Of a stretch of DNA of 21,645 bases, positions 8,501 to 14,861 are shown piece after piece (position 1 is the stretch's first letter; every line of letters begins with the position of its first letter). The DNA is taken from contig JADYXV010000006.1 of the NCBI GenBank assembly GCA_020853995.1, forward strand, positions 1 to 21,645, written 5' to 3'. Source of the stretch: Novosphingobium sp. (lineage in GTDB: Bacteria; Pseudomonadota; Alphaproteobacteria; Sphingomonadales; Sphingomonadaceae). A program made the translations under genes and the position numbers. The notes beneath the pieces were generated by a model. That model was not told the DNA's origin, ran no database searches, and was given only the letters and a program-made list of their open reading frames with translations.

Positions 8501-8944
8501 GAACCCGGCAAATTGCAACCGCCGCACGAAGGTTGGCACGATACCGGCGATATCGTCACCATCGACGATGCGGGCTTCATCACCATCCGCGGCCGCGCCA
8601 AACGCTTTGCCAAAATCGGCGGTGAAATGGTGTCGTTGCCAGCCGTGGAAGGTTATGCTGCCAAAGTCTGGCCGGGCTTCGAACATGCCGTTGTCACGCG
8701 GCCCGATCCCAAAAAGGGCGAACAACTGGTGATGTTCACCACCGCACCCGATGCCGGACACAAGGCGCTGCAAGTGTGGGCCAAGGCCAACGGTGTTACC
8801 GAACTGATGATCCCGCGCGACATTCGGGTGGTAGAAGCCCTGCCCGTGCTTGGTACTGGCAAGCTCGATTATGTCACGATGAACACGATGGCAGCAGCAA
8901 CAGCGGTGTCAGAACCGGAAACAGAAGAGGATGTGGCGGAATGA
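5507..8944 (+). CDS. aas: LplT-like transporter / PlsC acyltransferase / acyl-ACP synthetase fusion
   Basis: This 1145-residue protein joins three parts. Residues 1 to about 425 form an MFS transporter of the lysophospholipid type (FLGAFNDNLLKFA, N27-D28-N29). Residues about 430-620 form a PlsC/LPLAT acyltransferase with the HX4D motif (NHVSFLD, H458/D463) and FPEGR (525-529). Residues about 630-1130 form an AMP-forming ligase with TSGSEGVPKG (800-809), YGATE (938-942) and HDTGD (1011-1015). E. coli has the transporter (LplT) and the acyltransferase/acyl-ACP ligase (Aas) as neighbouring genes that import and re-acylate lysophospholipids; here one membrane protein would do both. All catalytic motifs are intact. 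A GAAAGG Shine-Dalgarno precedes the ATG. The gene ends 7 bases from the convergent dcd gene. Confidence 0.92.
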   Translation: MSAPDLGLLVQRRFGPIFTVQFLGAFNDNLLKFAMLFLANFGIYASAPEQAKLLAAIATGLFILPYFLFSALAGQIADTLDKARLIRWIKGAEVAIMGVALVGFWTTSIPLLLTSLFLMGLHSTLFGPVKYSILPQHLRDDEVMGGTGLIEGGTFLAILGGQLLAGLIPPWEAGIAAMIVAVAGFAISFAIPPAPPIRGEHHIDWNLWRGTIEILGTAREGRGVWLSILGISWFFAAGAVLVSEFAPLVSGTLAAKQEVATLFLIVFSVAIAIGSLLVNRLLKGEVSARYVPISALALAAGLIDLWIATSGFAVHTAGASTAQFLATPGAWHILFDLAVIAVAGGMFIVPLYAILQVASPPEKRSQIIAANNVINAGLTVLAVLGVTALLAAGIDVPGLIGALGFATLIVALASVWLLPETLFKSCIRWTLKLLFRVEINGIEHMPKPGERAVVVVNHVSFLDGLLLGAFLPGKPTFAINTHIARSLLIRPFLKLFRAFPVDPTNPMAAKAMVKAVKEGRTLVIFPEGRITRTGALMKVFDGPGMVADKADAPIIPVRLDGLQYTPFSRMQGKVRMRWFPKVSLTVLPPRRFAIEGEMSARERRAIAGRRLYDEMSAMIFATSDTHSTLFSALCEAREIHGGKALVVEDVKREPLSYDRLIAATTVLGKRLAQDTVTGEAVGLLLPNVNGVVAAFFALQAQGRVPAMLNFTVGIANMRSACATAAIRTVVTARAFVEQAKLDDVIAALETDGQRVVYLEDIGAQIGTFEKLRALVFAGHAERRHQRLGISPDAPGVILFTSGSEGVPKGVVLTHCNLLSNLAQLAARIDFNASDIVLNALPVFHSFGLTGGTLLPLLNGIRVVLYPSPLHYRIVPALAYDANATIMFGTDTFLSGYARMAHGYDFYSLRYIFAGAEKVRDETRRTYAEKFGLRIFEGYGATEAAPVIAVNTPMHFMAGTVGRALPAIETRLEDVPGITEGGRLHIRGPNVMAGYFLASEPGKLQPPHEGWHDTGDIVTIDDAGFITIRGRAKRFAKIGGEMVSLPAVEGYAAKVWPGFEHAVVTRPDPKKGEQLVMFTTAPDAGHKALQVWAKANGVTELMIPRDIRVVEALPVLGTGKLDYVTMNTMAAATAVSEPETEEDVAE

Positions 8945-8951
8945 CGGCAAA

Positions 8952-9506
8952 TCAGAGCTTCGGTAGAGTCACCCCGCGCTGCCCCATGTATTTGCCTGCG
9001 CGGTCGGCATAGCTGACTTCGCACGGCTCGTTGCCTTGCAGGAACAGGAACTGGCACGCGCCTTCGTTGGCATAAATCTTTGCGGGCAGCGGCGTGGTGT
9101 TTGAAAACTCCAGCGTCACATGGCCTTCCCAGCCGGGTTCCAGCGGGGTGACGTTCACGATGATGCCGCAGCGTGCATACGTACTCTTGCCAAGGCAGAT
9201 CACCAGCACATCGCGCGGGATGCGGAAATATTCGACGGTGCGAGCCAGCGCGAACGAATTGGGCGGGATCACGCAGCAATCGGTCTTGCGATCGACAAGG
9301 CTGGCCCCGTCAAAGTTCTTGGGATCAACAATCGCCGAATCGACATTGGTGAAGATCTTGAATTCATCGGCCACGCGCGCGTCATAGCCATAGGACGACA
9401 GCCCATAGCTGATGCAGCCATCGCGGCGCTGGTTCTCGACGAAAGGCTCGATCATCGCCTCGGTCAGCGCCTTGTTGCGAATCCACTTGTCGGACAAAAT
9501 GGCCAC
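8952..9506 (-). CDS. dcd: dCTP deaminase
   Basis: The 184-residue length is standard for Dcd. The active-site segment GKSTYARCGIIVNVTPLEPGW (106-126) and HVTLEFSN with the catalytic Glu E133 are present, together with the C-terminal GKYMGQRGVTLPKL that closes over the nucleotide. The enzyme is a homotrimer that turns dCTP into dUTP, the precursor route to dTMP. The start is a GTG at 9506, supported by GGGGA about 7 bases upstream; the nearby ATG at 9511 is out of frame. It is the last gene of a minus-strand run, 20 bases after cytidine deaminase, so pyrimidine metabolism genes are paired. It converges on the acyltransferase fusion with a 7-base gap and no visible terminator. Confidence 0.95.
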   Translation of the reverse strand: MAILSDKWIRNKALTEAMIEPFVENQRRDGCISYGLSSYGYDARVADEFKIFTNVDSAIVDPKNFDGASLVDRKTDCCVIPPNSFALARTVEYFRIPRDVLVICLGKSTYARCGIIVNVTPLEPGWEGHVTLEFSNTTPLPAKIYANEGACQFLFLQGNEPCEVSYADRAGKYMGQRGVTLPKL

Positions 9507-9526
9507 GTCATATTCCCCAAATCAGT

Positions 9527-9961
9527 TCAGGCAAGATTGGCCGGACCGAAGGCGTTGGGCAATAGCACTGACAAGCGCATTTCCACCACCTCGTGTTCGC
9601 CCACGCACAAAACCAGCGGATCGGTGCCGCCCAGTGCCGCCAATTCGTTCAGAATCTGCCGGCAACGCCCGCACGGGCTGATCGCCGCATCTACTTGCCC
9701 TTGCATGCCGCCCAGAACCGCCACTGCCAGCAATCCGCCGCGCCGTCCGGCATGGGCCGCGATGGAACAGGCCACCGTTTCTGCACAAAGCGATAGGCCG
9801 TAGCTGGCGTTCTCGACATTGGCGCCGGTGACAATCGCGCCATCATCAAACAGCAGCGCCGCGCCCACGTGAAAGCCGGAGTAGGGCGCATAGGCCGTTT
9901 CCATCGCGGAGCGCGCCGCCGCGATCAACGCATCACGGCTCTCGGCCAGGATATCACTCAT
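9527..9961 (-). CDS. cdd: Cytidine deaminase (small tetrameric type)
   Basis: The protein has 144 residues, typical of the homotetrameric Cdd class. It carries the substrate motif NVENASYG (48-55), CAE (C59, catalytic E61) and PCGRC (C97, C100), so all three zinc-binding cysteines and the proton-shuttling Glu are in place. It deaminates cytidine and deoxycytidine to uridine and deoxyuridine in pyrimidine salvage. The ATG at 9961 overlaps the stop of the upstream GH25-like gene by 4 bases (ATGA), so the two are probably translationally coupled. A longer in-frame ORF to 10039 would only run back into that gene and was not used. Confidence 0.94.
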   Translation of the reverse strand: MSDILAESRDALIAAARSAMETAYAPYSGFHVGAALLFDDGAIVTGANVENASYGLSLCAETVACSIAAHAGRRGGLLAVAVLGGMQGQVDAAISPCGRCRQILNELAALGGTDPLVLCVGEHEVVEMRLSVLLPNAFGPANLA

Positions 9962-10653
9962 TGCTGCACCACCACCCAGCGGGTCCGCCCTGTTGTGGCG
10001 TTCAGCCGCAAGCGGCTCGTCGCCGTCCACATCACCCAAGGCCGTCCGGCATAACCGGGTTCCAGAAAATCCTGGCTCACCCAGATATTACGGTCAATCA
10101 TCGCTGCCAGATGATATTCCTGTTCCAGCGCGTCCGAAATCATCAGAATTACAGGCTTTTCGGCATGCTTTTCCACCTGATTGAGGAAGGTGGTAAGTTC
10201 GCTTTGCATTTGTGCTTCGCCCGGTACGGCGGGGCACGTGCGTGAATTGATATCCAACGCGATGGCGGGCGGCAGCATTTCCTTGTCGCGCGGCACAACG
10301 GTCACGAAATTGGCCGCTTGCGCCTCTGCCGGGGCGCACAAATCATAGACATGGACCGCGCCGACCTGCATCCCGCGTCCGCGCGCTGCCTCAACCGCTT
10401 TGCCAAACGCGGTATCGCGCGTGCCAGTGCCCTCGCTGGCGGTCAGATAGGCGAAATCTGCGCCTGCCCCACGGAGCTGGCGCCAATCAACCTCGCCGTC
10501 GTCATCGCTCAACCATACGCCCTGCACCGGATAATCCGCGCGATCGGGCCGCCAATTGCGCGCCGTCCACCACGCAAAACTTGCAGCGATCAGCACCGCC
10601 AGCAGCAATGCCGCCATCAAGCGTCTCCGCGCCGGGTTCCTCTTTCTGGCCAT
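9958..10653 (-). CDS. GH25 (lysozyme-like) fold protein, probably catalytically inactive
   Basis: The 231 residues start with a basic N-terminus and one hydrophobic segment (about 12-30) that acts as a signal or membrane anchor, putting the rest in the periplasm. The GH25 scaffold is recognisable: VQGVWLSDDDGEVDW (43-57), ADFAYLTASEG (65-75), VGAVHVYDLC (97-106), LPPAIALDIN (127-136) and a PWVMW strand near the end. Against the usual GH25 motifs GIDVS and DxE, the first Asp is Trp (W47) and the Glu is Asn (N136, in DIN). The usual C-terminal G.VDLN is also lost (GRTRWVVV). It therefore seems to be a pseudoenzyme that may still bind peptidoglycan. It is third from last in a minus-strand operon, 29 bases after UPF0262 and overlapping cdd. 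Confidence 0.75.
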   Translation of the reverse strand: MARKRNPARRRLMAALLLAVLIAASFAWWTARNWRPDRADYPVQGVWLSDDDGEVDWRQLRGAGADFAYLTASEGTGTRDTAFGKAVEAARGRGMQVGAVHVYDLCAPAEAQAANFVTVVPRDKEMLPPAIALDINSRTCPAVPGEAQMQSELTTFLNQVEKHAEKPVILMISDALEQEYHLAAMIDRNIWVSQDFLEPGYAGRPWVMWTATSRLRLNATTGRTRWVVVQQ

Positions 10654-10682
10654 GATGAAGCTTGCGCGCCCTAAGAATCAAG

Positions 10683-11165
10683 TCAGGCCCTGATATGCAG
10701 CACGCAGATCAGGGTAAAGAGCCGCCTCGCGGTGGGGAAATCGGTTTCGATCTTTCCCTCCATCCGTTCCAGCAGCATATCTGCCGCTTCGTTGTGGATG
10801 CCGCGCCGCGCCATGTCGATCGTCTCGATCTCCATTGCCGTCGCCTTGCGAATCGCCTGGTAATAACTGTCGCAAATCGCAAAGTATTCCCGGATCGGAC
10901 GGCGGAAACGGCCAAGCCCCAGAATCACTGTTTCCAGTTCGTCACCGGCATCATTGGCCACCGCCAGAATCAGACGCCCATCCTCAACCGCCAGCCGCAA
11001 CCGATAGGGGCCTTCATGCCCTGCCGCAAACGAACGCAGCGGTTTGAACGCGTTTTCTTCGATAAGATCGAAAATCGCAACGCGACGTTCCTGCTCGATA
11101 TCGGCATTGCGCCAGATGATCGTCGCTTCGTCCAGCTCAATATGCGAGATGCGCGGGTCGGCCAT
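10683..11165 (-). CDS. UPF0262 family protein
   Basis: The 160 residues match the small UPF0262 family found mainly in alphaproteobacteria, with the characteristic strings YRLRLAVEDGRL (54-65), CDSYYQAIRKA (99-109) and MARRGIHNEAADML (118-131). It has no signal peptide or membrane segment and no known biochemical role. The ATG at 11165 fits the family N-terminus (MADPRISHIELDE); a longer in-frame ORF to 11279 would run through the dnaB promoter region. It is the first gene of the minus-strand run UPF0262 - GH25-like - cdd - dcd and is divergent from dnaB, with 117 bases between the two start codons. Confidence 0.87.
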   Translation of the reverse strand: MADPRISHIELDEATIIWRNADIEQERRVAIFDLIEENAFKPLRSFAAGHEGPYRLRLAVEDGRLILAVANDAGDELETVILGLGRFRRPIREYFAICDSYYQAIRKATAMEIETIDMARRGIHNEAADMLLERMEGKIETDFPTARRLFTLICVLHIRA

Positions 11166-11226
11166 GAGGATGCCTGTCTTACAGACGCATGACGCATGGG
11201 CAAGTGCTTTGCAAATTCCCTCCCCG

Positions 11227-11235
11227 CTATCCACA
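11227..11235 (+). promoter_or_regulatory. Possible single DnaA box upstream of dnaB
   Basis: CTATCCACA matches the DnaA box TTATCCACA in 8 of 9 bases and lies in the 117-base region between the divergent UPF0262 and dnaB genes. One isolated box is weak evidence. The same region also has a TTGCCG...TATACA pair just before the dnaB ATG, with too long a spacing to call a promoter. Confidence 0.3.
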
Positions 11236-11282
11236 GGCCCCGACCGTTGCCGCAAGAGGCGCAGTCGGGCACTATACACGCC

Positions 11283-12800
11283 ATGTCAGCCAGTGAAGCC
11301 ATTCTCTCCCGCGAACCATCCGAGATTCGCACCCTTCCTTCCAACGTCGAAGCAGAGGCTGCCTTTCTGGGCGCGGTGCTGATCGACAATCGCATCCTTG
11401 AAGAATTGCAAACCCCGTTAAAGGCAGACCACTTCTTTGCCGCCGTGCATGGGCGGGTTTATGAACGTATCCATACACTTATTGACCGCAAGGCCGTGGT
11501 TACGCCGGTCACGCTCAAACCCTATTTCGAAACGGACGAAGGTCTGAAGGAGCTTGGCGGCACCGCTTATCTCGCGCGGTTGACGTCTGATGGGCAGGGC
11601 TTGCTCAACCCGCGCGAACTGGCCGAACAGATCTATGATCTGGCGCTGCTGCGCGAATTGATCACTGTCGGGCGCAATCTGGTCGAAGGCGCGCTCGATA
11701 CCAGCGATTCGGTGGCGCCGCTGGAACAAGTCGAAAAGGCCGAAGCCGCGCTCTATGCCGTGGCCGAAGGCGCGCAGACCGGCAGTGAAGCGCAAAGTTT
11801 TGGCGTTGCCACCCGCACTTCGCTTGAAATGATTGAAAAAGCGCTGCTTTCGGGTGGCCATATCTCGGGCAAGACCACGGGCCTCACGTCGGTCAACGAA
11901 AAGATCGGTGGCCTGCATGATTCGGACCTTATCATCCTTGCCGGACGTCCGGGCATGGGCAAAACCTCGCTCGTCACCAACATAGCATTCAACGCCGCAG
12001 ACCGCCTGCGCCGCGATATGGCCGATGGCATCACGCTCAAGGATTCGGTCGGGGCAGGGGTCGCCTTCTTCAGCCTGGAAATGAGCGCGGACCAGCTCGC
12101 CACGCGTATTCTGGCCGAACAATCAGGCATCAGTTCCGAAGCCTTGCGCATGGGCCGGATCAGCCGCGAGGACTTCCAGCAATTATCCTTCGCCAGCCAG
12201 CGCCTTGCCGAACTGCCACTCTATATCGATGACACCCCGGCGCTGACCATCGGCGCATTGCGCGCCCGCGCCCGCCGGTTGAAGCGCCGCCATGACATCG
12301 GCCTGATCGTGGTCGATTACCTCCAACTGCTCCAAGGCTCGGGCCGTTCGGGCGATAACCGCGTCAATGAAATCTCGGAAATTTCGCGTGGACTCAAGAC
12401 TTTGGCTAAAGAACTTGCGGTTCCCGTAATCGCGCTCTCGCAGCTGTCGCGCGCGGTGGAACAACGCGAAGACAAACGCCCGATGCTGTCCGACCTTCGC
12501 GAATCAGGCTCGATCGAACAGGACGCCGATATGGTGTGGTTCGTGTTCCGCGAAGATTATTACGTGGCGGCCAAGGAACCCAAAGTACCACAGGGCAATG
12601 ACGATTCGAAAACGCAGGAAGCCCACGCCGCATGGCAGGCCGAAATGGAGCGCGTCTATGGCCTTGCCGAACTGATCGTGGCCAAACAGCGCCACGGTTC
12701 TACCGGCAAAGTCCGCCTGCGATTCGAAGCCAAAGTCACCCGATTCAGTGATCTTGCTCCCGATGACATGCGCGCCAACTCCTATGGGGATGACGAGTAG
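11283..12800 (+). CDS. dnaB: Replicative DNA helicase DnaB
   Basis: The protein has 505 residues. The N-terminal DnaB domain begins LPSNVEAEAAFLGAVLID, followed by a linker and a RecA-like ATPase domain. Walker A is GRPGMGKTS (G221-S229) and Walker B is IVVDYLQLL (D345 acidic). Downstream motifs SEISRGLKTLAKEL, ALSQLSRAVEQR and DLRESGSIEQDADMV are the usual DnaB signatures. It forms the hexameric helicase that unwinds DNA at the replication fork. There is no internal intein. The ATG at 11283 was chosen by comparison with the family; the longer ORF from 11196 adds 29 residues without homology. No clear Shine-Dalgarno is seen. rpoZ follows after 87 bases with what looks like its own promoter. 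Confidence 0.97.
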   Translation: MSASEAILSREPSEIRTLPSNVEAEAAFLGAVLIDNRILEELQTPLKADHFFAAVHGRVYERIHTLIDRKAVVTPVTLKPYFETDEGLKELGGTAYLARLTSDGQGLLNPRELAEQIYDLALLRELITVGRNLVEGALDTSDSVAPLEQVEKAEAALYAVAEGAQTGSEAQSFGVATRTSLEMIEKALLSGGHISGKTTGLTSVNEKIGGLHDSDLIILAGRPGMGKTSLVTNIAFNAADRLRRDMADGITLKDSVGAGVAFFSLEMSADQLATRILAEQSGISSEALRMGRISREDFQQLSFASQRLAELPLYIDDTPALTIGALRARARRLKRRHDIGLIVVDYLQLLQGSGRSGDNRVNEISEISRGLKTLAKELAVPVIALSQLSRAVEQREDKRPMLSDLRESGSIEQDADMVWFVFREDYYVAAKEPKVPQGNDDSKTQEAHAAWQAEMERVYGLAELIVAKQRHGSTGKVRLRFEAKVTRFSDLAPDDMRANSYGDDE

Positions 12801-12819
12801 CGCGCAAATCGGCATTTCC

Positions 12820-12847
12820 TTGACTTTTCCACACTTGCGGCCTAGCT
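12820..12847 (+). promoter_or_regulatory. Candidate promoter of rpoZ
   Basis: TTGACT (12820-12825, preceded by C as in alphaproteobacterial CTTGAC -35 boxes) is followed after 16 bases by CTAGCT (12842-12847), similar to the alphaproteobacterial -10 consensus. It lies 41 bases before the rpoZ ATG. A DnaA-box-like TTTTCCACA (12825-12833) overlaps the spacer. Confidence 0.5.
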
Positions 12848-12887
12848 GCCGGTCTTTCCGTCTTATCAAGTGTATCGGAGTGCCCTG

Positions 12888-13232
12888 ATGGCGCGCGTAA
12901 CCGTCGAAGATTGCGTCGACAAAATTCCAAACCGTTTTGACCTCGTCCTGCTGGCAGCTGAGCGCGCCCGCTCGATCTCTGGCGGCGCAGAACTGACCGT
13001 AGATCGCGATCGCGATAAAAACCCGGTCGTGGCTCTGCGTGAAATCGCTGAAGAAACGGTGCGCCCGACTGTGCTCAAGGAAAACCTGATCCAGTCGCTG
13101 CAACGCGTGCTGCCGGATGACGATGATGAAGTCGATGAAATCGGCTCGCTCTCGCAATCTGCCGAGGCACTGCGCATCACCGCAGCGGCACCTGTGCGTA
13201 ACACTTCGCTTGGTGCCGATTACGACGGTTGA
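12888..13232 (+). CDS. rpoZ: RNA polymerase omega subunit
   Basis: The protein has 114 residues and begins MARVTVEDCVDKIPNRFDLVLLAAERARSI, the hallmark of the omega subunit, followed by NPVVALREIAEETV. The subunit helps RNA polymerase assembly and stability by chaperoning the beta' subunit; in many bacteria it also forms part of a ppGpp site. The C-terminal half is acidic and variable. The ATG at 12888 has GGAG 7 bases upstream; the longer frame from 12870 starts at GTG and is not needed. The gene usually sits beside spoT or gmk in other proteobacteria, whereas here it follows dnaB. A strong hairpin terminator lies 26 bases after the stop. Confidence 0.96.
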   Translation: MARVTVEDCVDKIPNRFDLVLLAAERARSISGGAELTVDRDRDKNPVVALREIAEETVRPTVLKENLIQSLQRVLPDDDDEVDEIGSLSQSAEALRITAAAPVRNTSLGADYDG

Positions 13233-13258
13233 TCCGCCGCAAAACCAGACATCAAAAA

Positions 13259-13285
13259 CCCCCGGCCACAAACCGGGGGTTTTTT
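13259..13285. terminator. Bidirectional rho-independent terminator
   Basis: A 7-bp GC-only stem CCCCCGG/CCGGGGG (13259-13265 with 13273-13279) with a 7-base loop is followed by six T residues (13280-13285) and preceded by five A residues (13254-13258). It can stop rpoZ transcripts on the plus strand and transcripts of the convergent NTF2-like gene on the minus strand. Confidence 0.92.
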
Positions 13286-13290
13286 GTTGG

Positions 13291-13674
13291 TCACGTATTC
13301 TCCATCCGCTCGGCCATCAGCTCCCAAACCTTGTTCATGGCTTTCATCGGCCTGACCATGACTTTGAAATCCACGATCCGTCCTTCCAGATCGAAGCGGA
13401 TAAGATCAATCCCGTTGACCGCAATTCCGTCCATCTCGCATTCAAATTCAAGGCAAGCCTCCGGGCCATCGGTCAATTCGCGGACATAGCAGAAGGTGCC
13501 ATTGCCGAAGACCTGGCCTGCTGCCGTCAGGTACAGCATCACCTTTTCACGGCCAGCCTGCGGAGTGTGGACCACGGGCGAATGAAACACCGCATCATCG
13601 GCGATGAGTTCATCCAGCAACGCCGGATCGCTGCCCAGCATATAGCGGTGCCATGCTGCCAACCCAAGTTTCAT
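13291..13674 (-). CDS. NTF2/SnoaL-like small protein
   Basis: The 127 residues have the size and pattern of the NTF2-like alpha+beta barrel: an N-terminal helix (LAAWHRYMLGSDPALLDELIADDAVFHSP), then YLTAAGQVF and strands with FECEMDGIAVNGIDLIRFDLEGRIVDFKVMVRP. The middle GRIVDFKVM strand is typical of SnoaL-like polyketide cyclase or steroid-isomerase relatives. The substrate cannot be predicted. The ATG at 13674 has GGGAGA 6 bases upstream, which fixes the start; a longer frame to 13836 would overlap the hydrolase gene in another frame. It lies 85 bases downstream of the dienelactone hydrolase gene and is probably co-transcribed with it, ending at the shared terminator. Confidence 0.8.
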   Translation of the reverse strand: MKLGLAAWHRYMLGSDPALLDELIADDAVFHSPVVHTPQAGREKVMLYLTAAGQVFGNGTFCYVRELTDGPEACLEFECEMDGIAVNGIDLIRFDLEGRIVDFKVMVRPMKAMNKVWELMAERMENT

Positions 13675-13759
13675 GCCGCGTCTCCCGTCAGGTTTTGAAG
13701 GCCGGTTTTGGGGCAGGGCGGGCGCGCCGGCATTGATCCGGCGCAACCCACAGCCGGAA

Positions 13760-14464
13760 TTATCCCAGATGTTGCGCAAAAAAGTCGCGCGTCCGCCGGT
13801 CTGCCAGCGCCGCACCTTCTTCATCGCGCCTGTCACCTATCTCGGCGGCAAAGCCGTGATCAAGTCCTGCGTAATCGTACAGCGTTACCTTGGGGTGGGG
13901 ATCAAGACCTGCATGGATTGCCGCCTGCGCTTCTGGCCCGACAAAGTGATCAGCTGTGGGAATGTGCAGGAGAAGCGGATTGGCAATGGCATGCGCTTCG
14001 CCCAGCATCTGGTCGATCATCACGCCGTAATAGCCGACCGAGGCATCGATATCGGTGCGCGTCGCCGCCATATAGGCCATGCGCCCGCCAAGGCAGAACC
14101 CGACCAGCCCGACTTTGTCGATGCCTTCGTAATTCCGCAAAAACCGGATCGCTGCTTCGATGTCCTGAATACCCTTGTCCGGATCATATTGCCCGAAATA
14201 GCCGAACGCTTCCTGCATCTGTTCGGGCACATCGGGATCAAGTTCAACGCCGGGTGCGAACCGCCAGAAGATATCGGGCGCGAGGGCCATATAGCCAAGA
14301 TCGGCCCAGGCCTTGCACTTGTGCCGAATGCCAGCGTTAACACCGAAGATTTCCGGCACCACGATGATCGCCGCGCGGATCGGACCGTCCGGCGTGGCAA
14401 GATAGCCCGGAATATCGCCTTCATCGTGCAGCGCTGCAAAAGTGATCTTTTCGCCCATGGTCAT
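13760..14464 (-). CDS. Dienelactone hydrolase family protein
   Basis: This 234-residue alpha/beta hydrolase has the dienelactone hydrolase arrangement: VVPEIFG with E38, nucleophile Cys in GFCLGG (C124), Asp in PTADHFV (D172) and His in LDHGFA (H203). The Cys-Asp-His triad is complete. The family hydrolyses dienelactone in chlorocatechol breakdown, but most members in genomes act on other esters or lactones of unknown identity; there are no other aromatic-degradation genes nearby. The start may be the ATG at 14464 or the in-frame ATG at 14458. AGGA lies 9 bases before the second, which slightly favours it. It is divergent from the DUF6489-like gene. Confidence 0.9.
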   Translation of the reverse strand: MTMGEKITFAALHDEGDIPGYLATPDGPIRAAIIVVPEIFGVNAGIRHKCKAWADLGYMALAPDIFWRFAPGVELDPDVPEQMQEAFGYFGQYDPDKGIQDIEAAIRFLRNYEGIDKVGLVGFCLGGRMAYMAATRTDIDASVGYYGVMIDQMLGEAHAIANPLLLHIPTADHFVGPEAQAAIHAGLDPHPKVTLYDYAGLDHGFAAEIGDRRDEEGAALADRRTRDFFAQHLG

Positions 14465-14575
14465 TCATCCTGTGCATTATGATCTTTGGTCGATGCTATG
14501 TTGGCCCCGGCCGTGGACTTTGCCAAGCACGCATGACACTCTGACATCAACGAATTTTACCAATGAGGATGCGCC

Positions 14576-14830
14576 ATGAAAGTCACGATGGAAGTTGATT
14601 GCACTCCGGAAGAGGCTCGCCGCTTCCTTGGCCTGCCCGATGTTTCGAAAGCCAACGACGTTTACGTCGATAACATTGCCAAGGCGATGCAGGGCGTGAC
14701 CAGCATCGAACAACTTCAAGGCTATGTGAAGCAGGTGGCCCCGATGGGCGAAATGGGTCTCAAGCTGTTCCAGCAATTCATGGAACAGGGTGGAATGGGT
14801 GGGTTCTCCGGCAAGAAGGCTAAGGACTGA
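14576..14830 (+). CDS. Small DUF6489-like protein
   Basis: The 84 residues begin MKVTMEVDCTPEEARRFLGLPDV, the opening found in small alphaproteobacterial proteins of the DUF6489 type, and end in a Gly/Met-rich and Lys-rich tail (GGMGGFSGKKAKD). The middle is predicted helical. There is no signal peptide or membrane segment. The function is unknown. GAGGA lies 6 bases before the ATG. The gene is 31 bases upstream of mnmE on the same strand and probably in the same transcript. Family assignment rests on remembered similarity and was not searched. Confidence 0.72.
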   Translation: MKVTMEVDCTPEEARRFLGLPDVSKANDVYVDNIAKAMQGVTSIEQLQGYVKQVAPMGEMGLKLFQQFMEQGGMGGFSGKKAKD

Positions 14831-14861
14831 CGCGCGCCATGTGATCGTGTAGGGCAGGGGT

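Noticed and set aside
9862..9877. CACGTGAAA inside cdd resembling parS
   Set aside because: The left half (GCGCC) does not match, so it is a chance half-site.
11207..11235. Origin of replication near dnaB or parAB
   Set aside because: Only isolated DnaA-like boxes are present, without a cluster or an AT-rich unwinding region.
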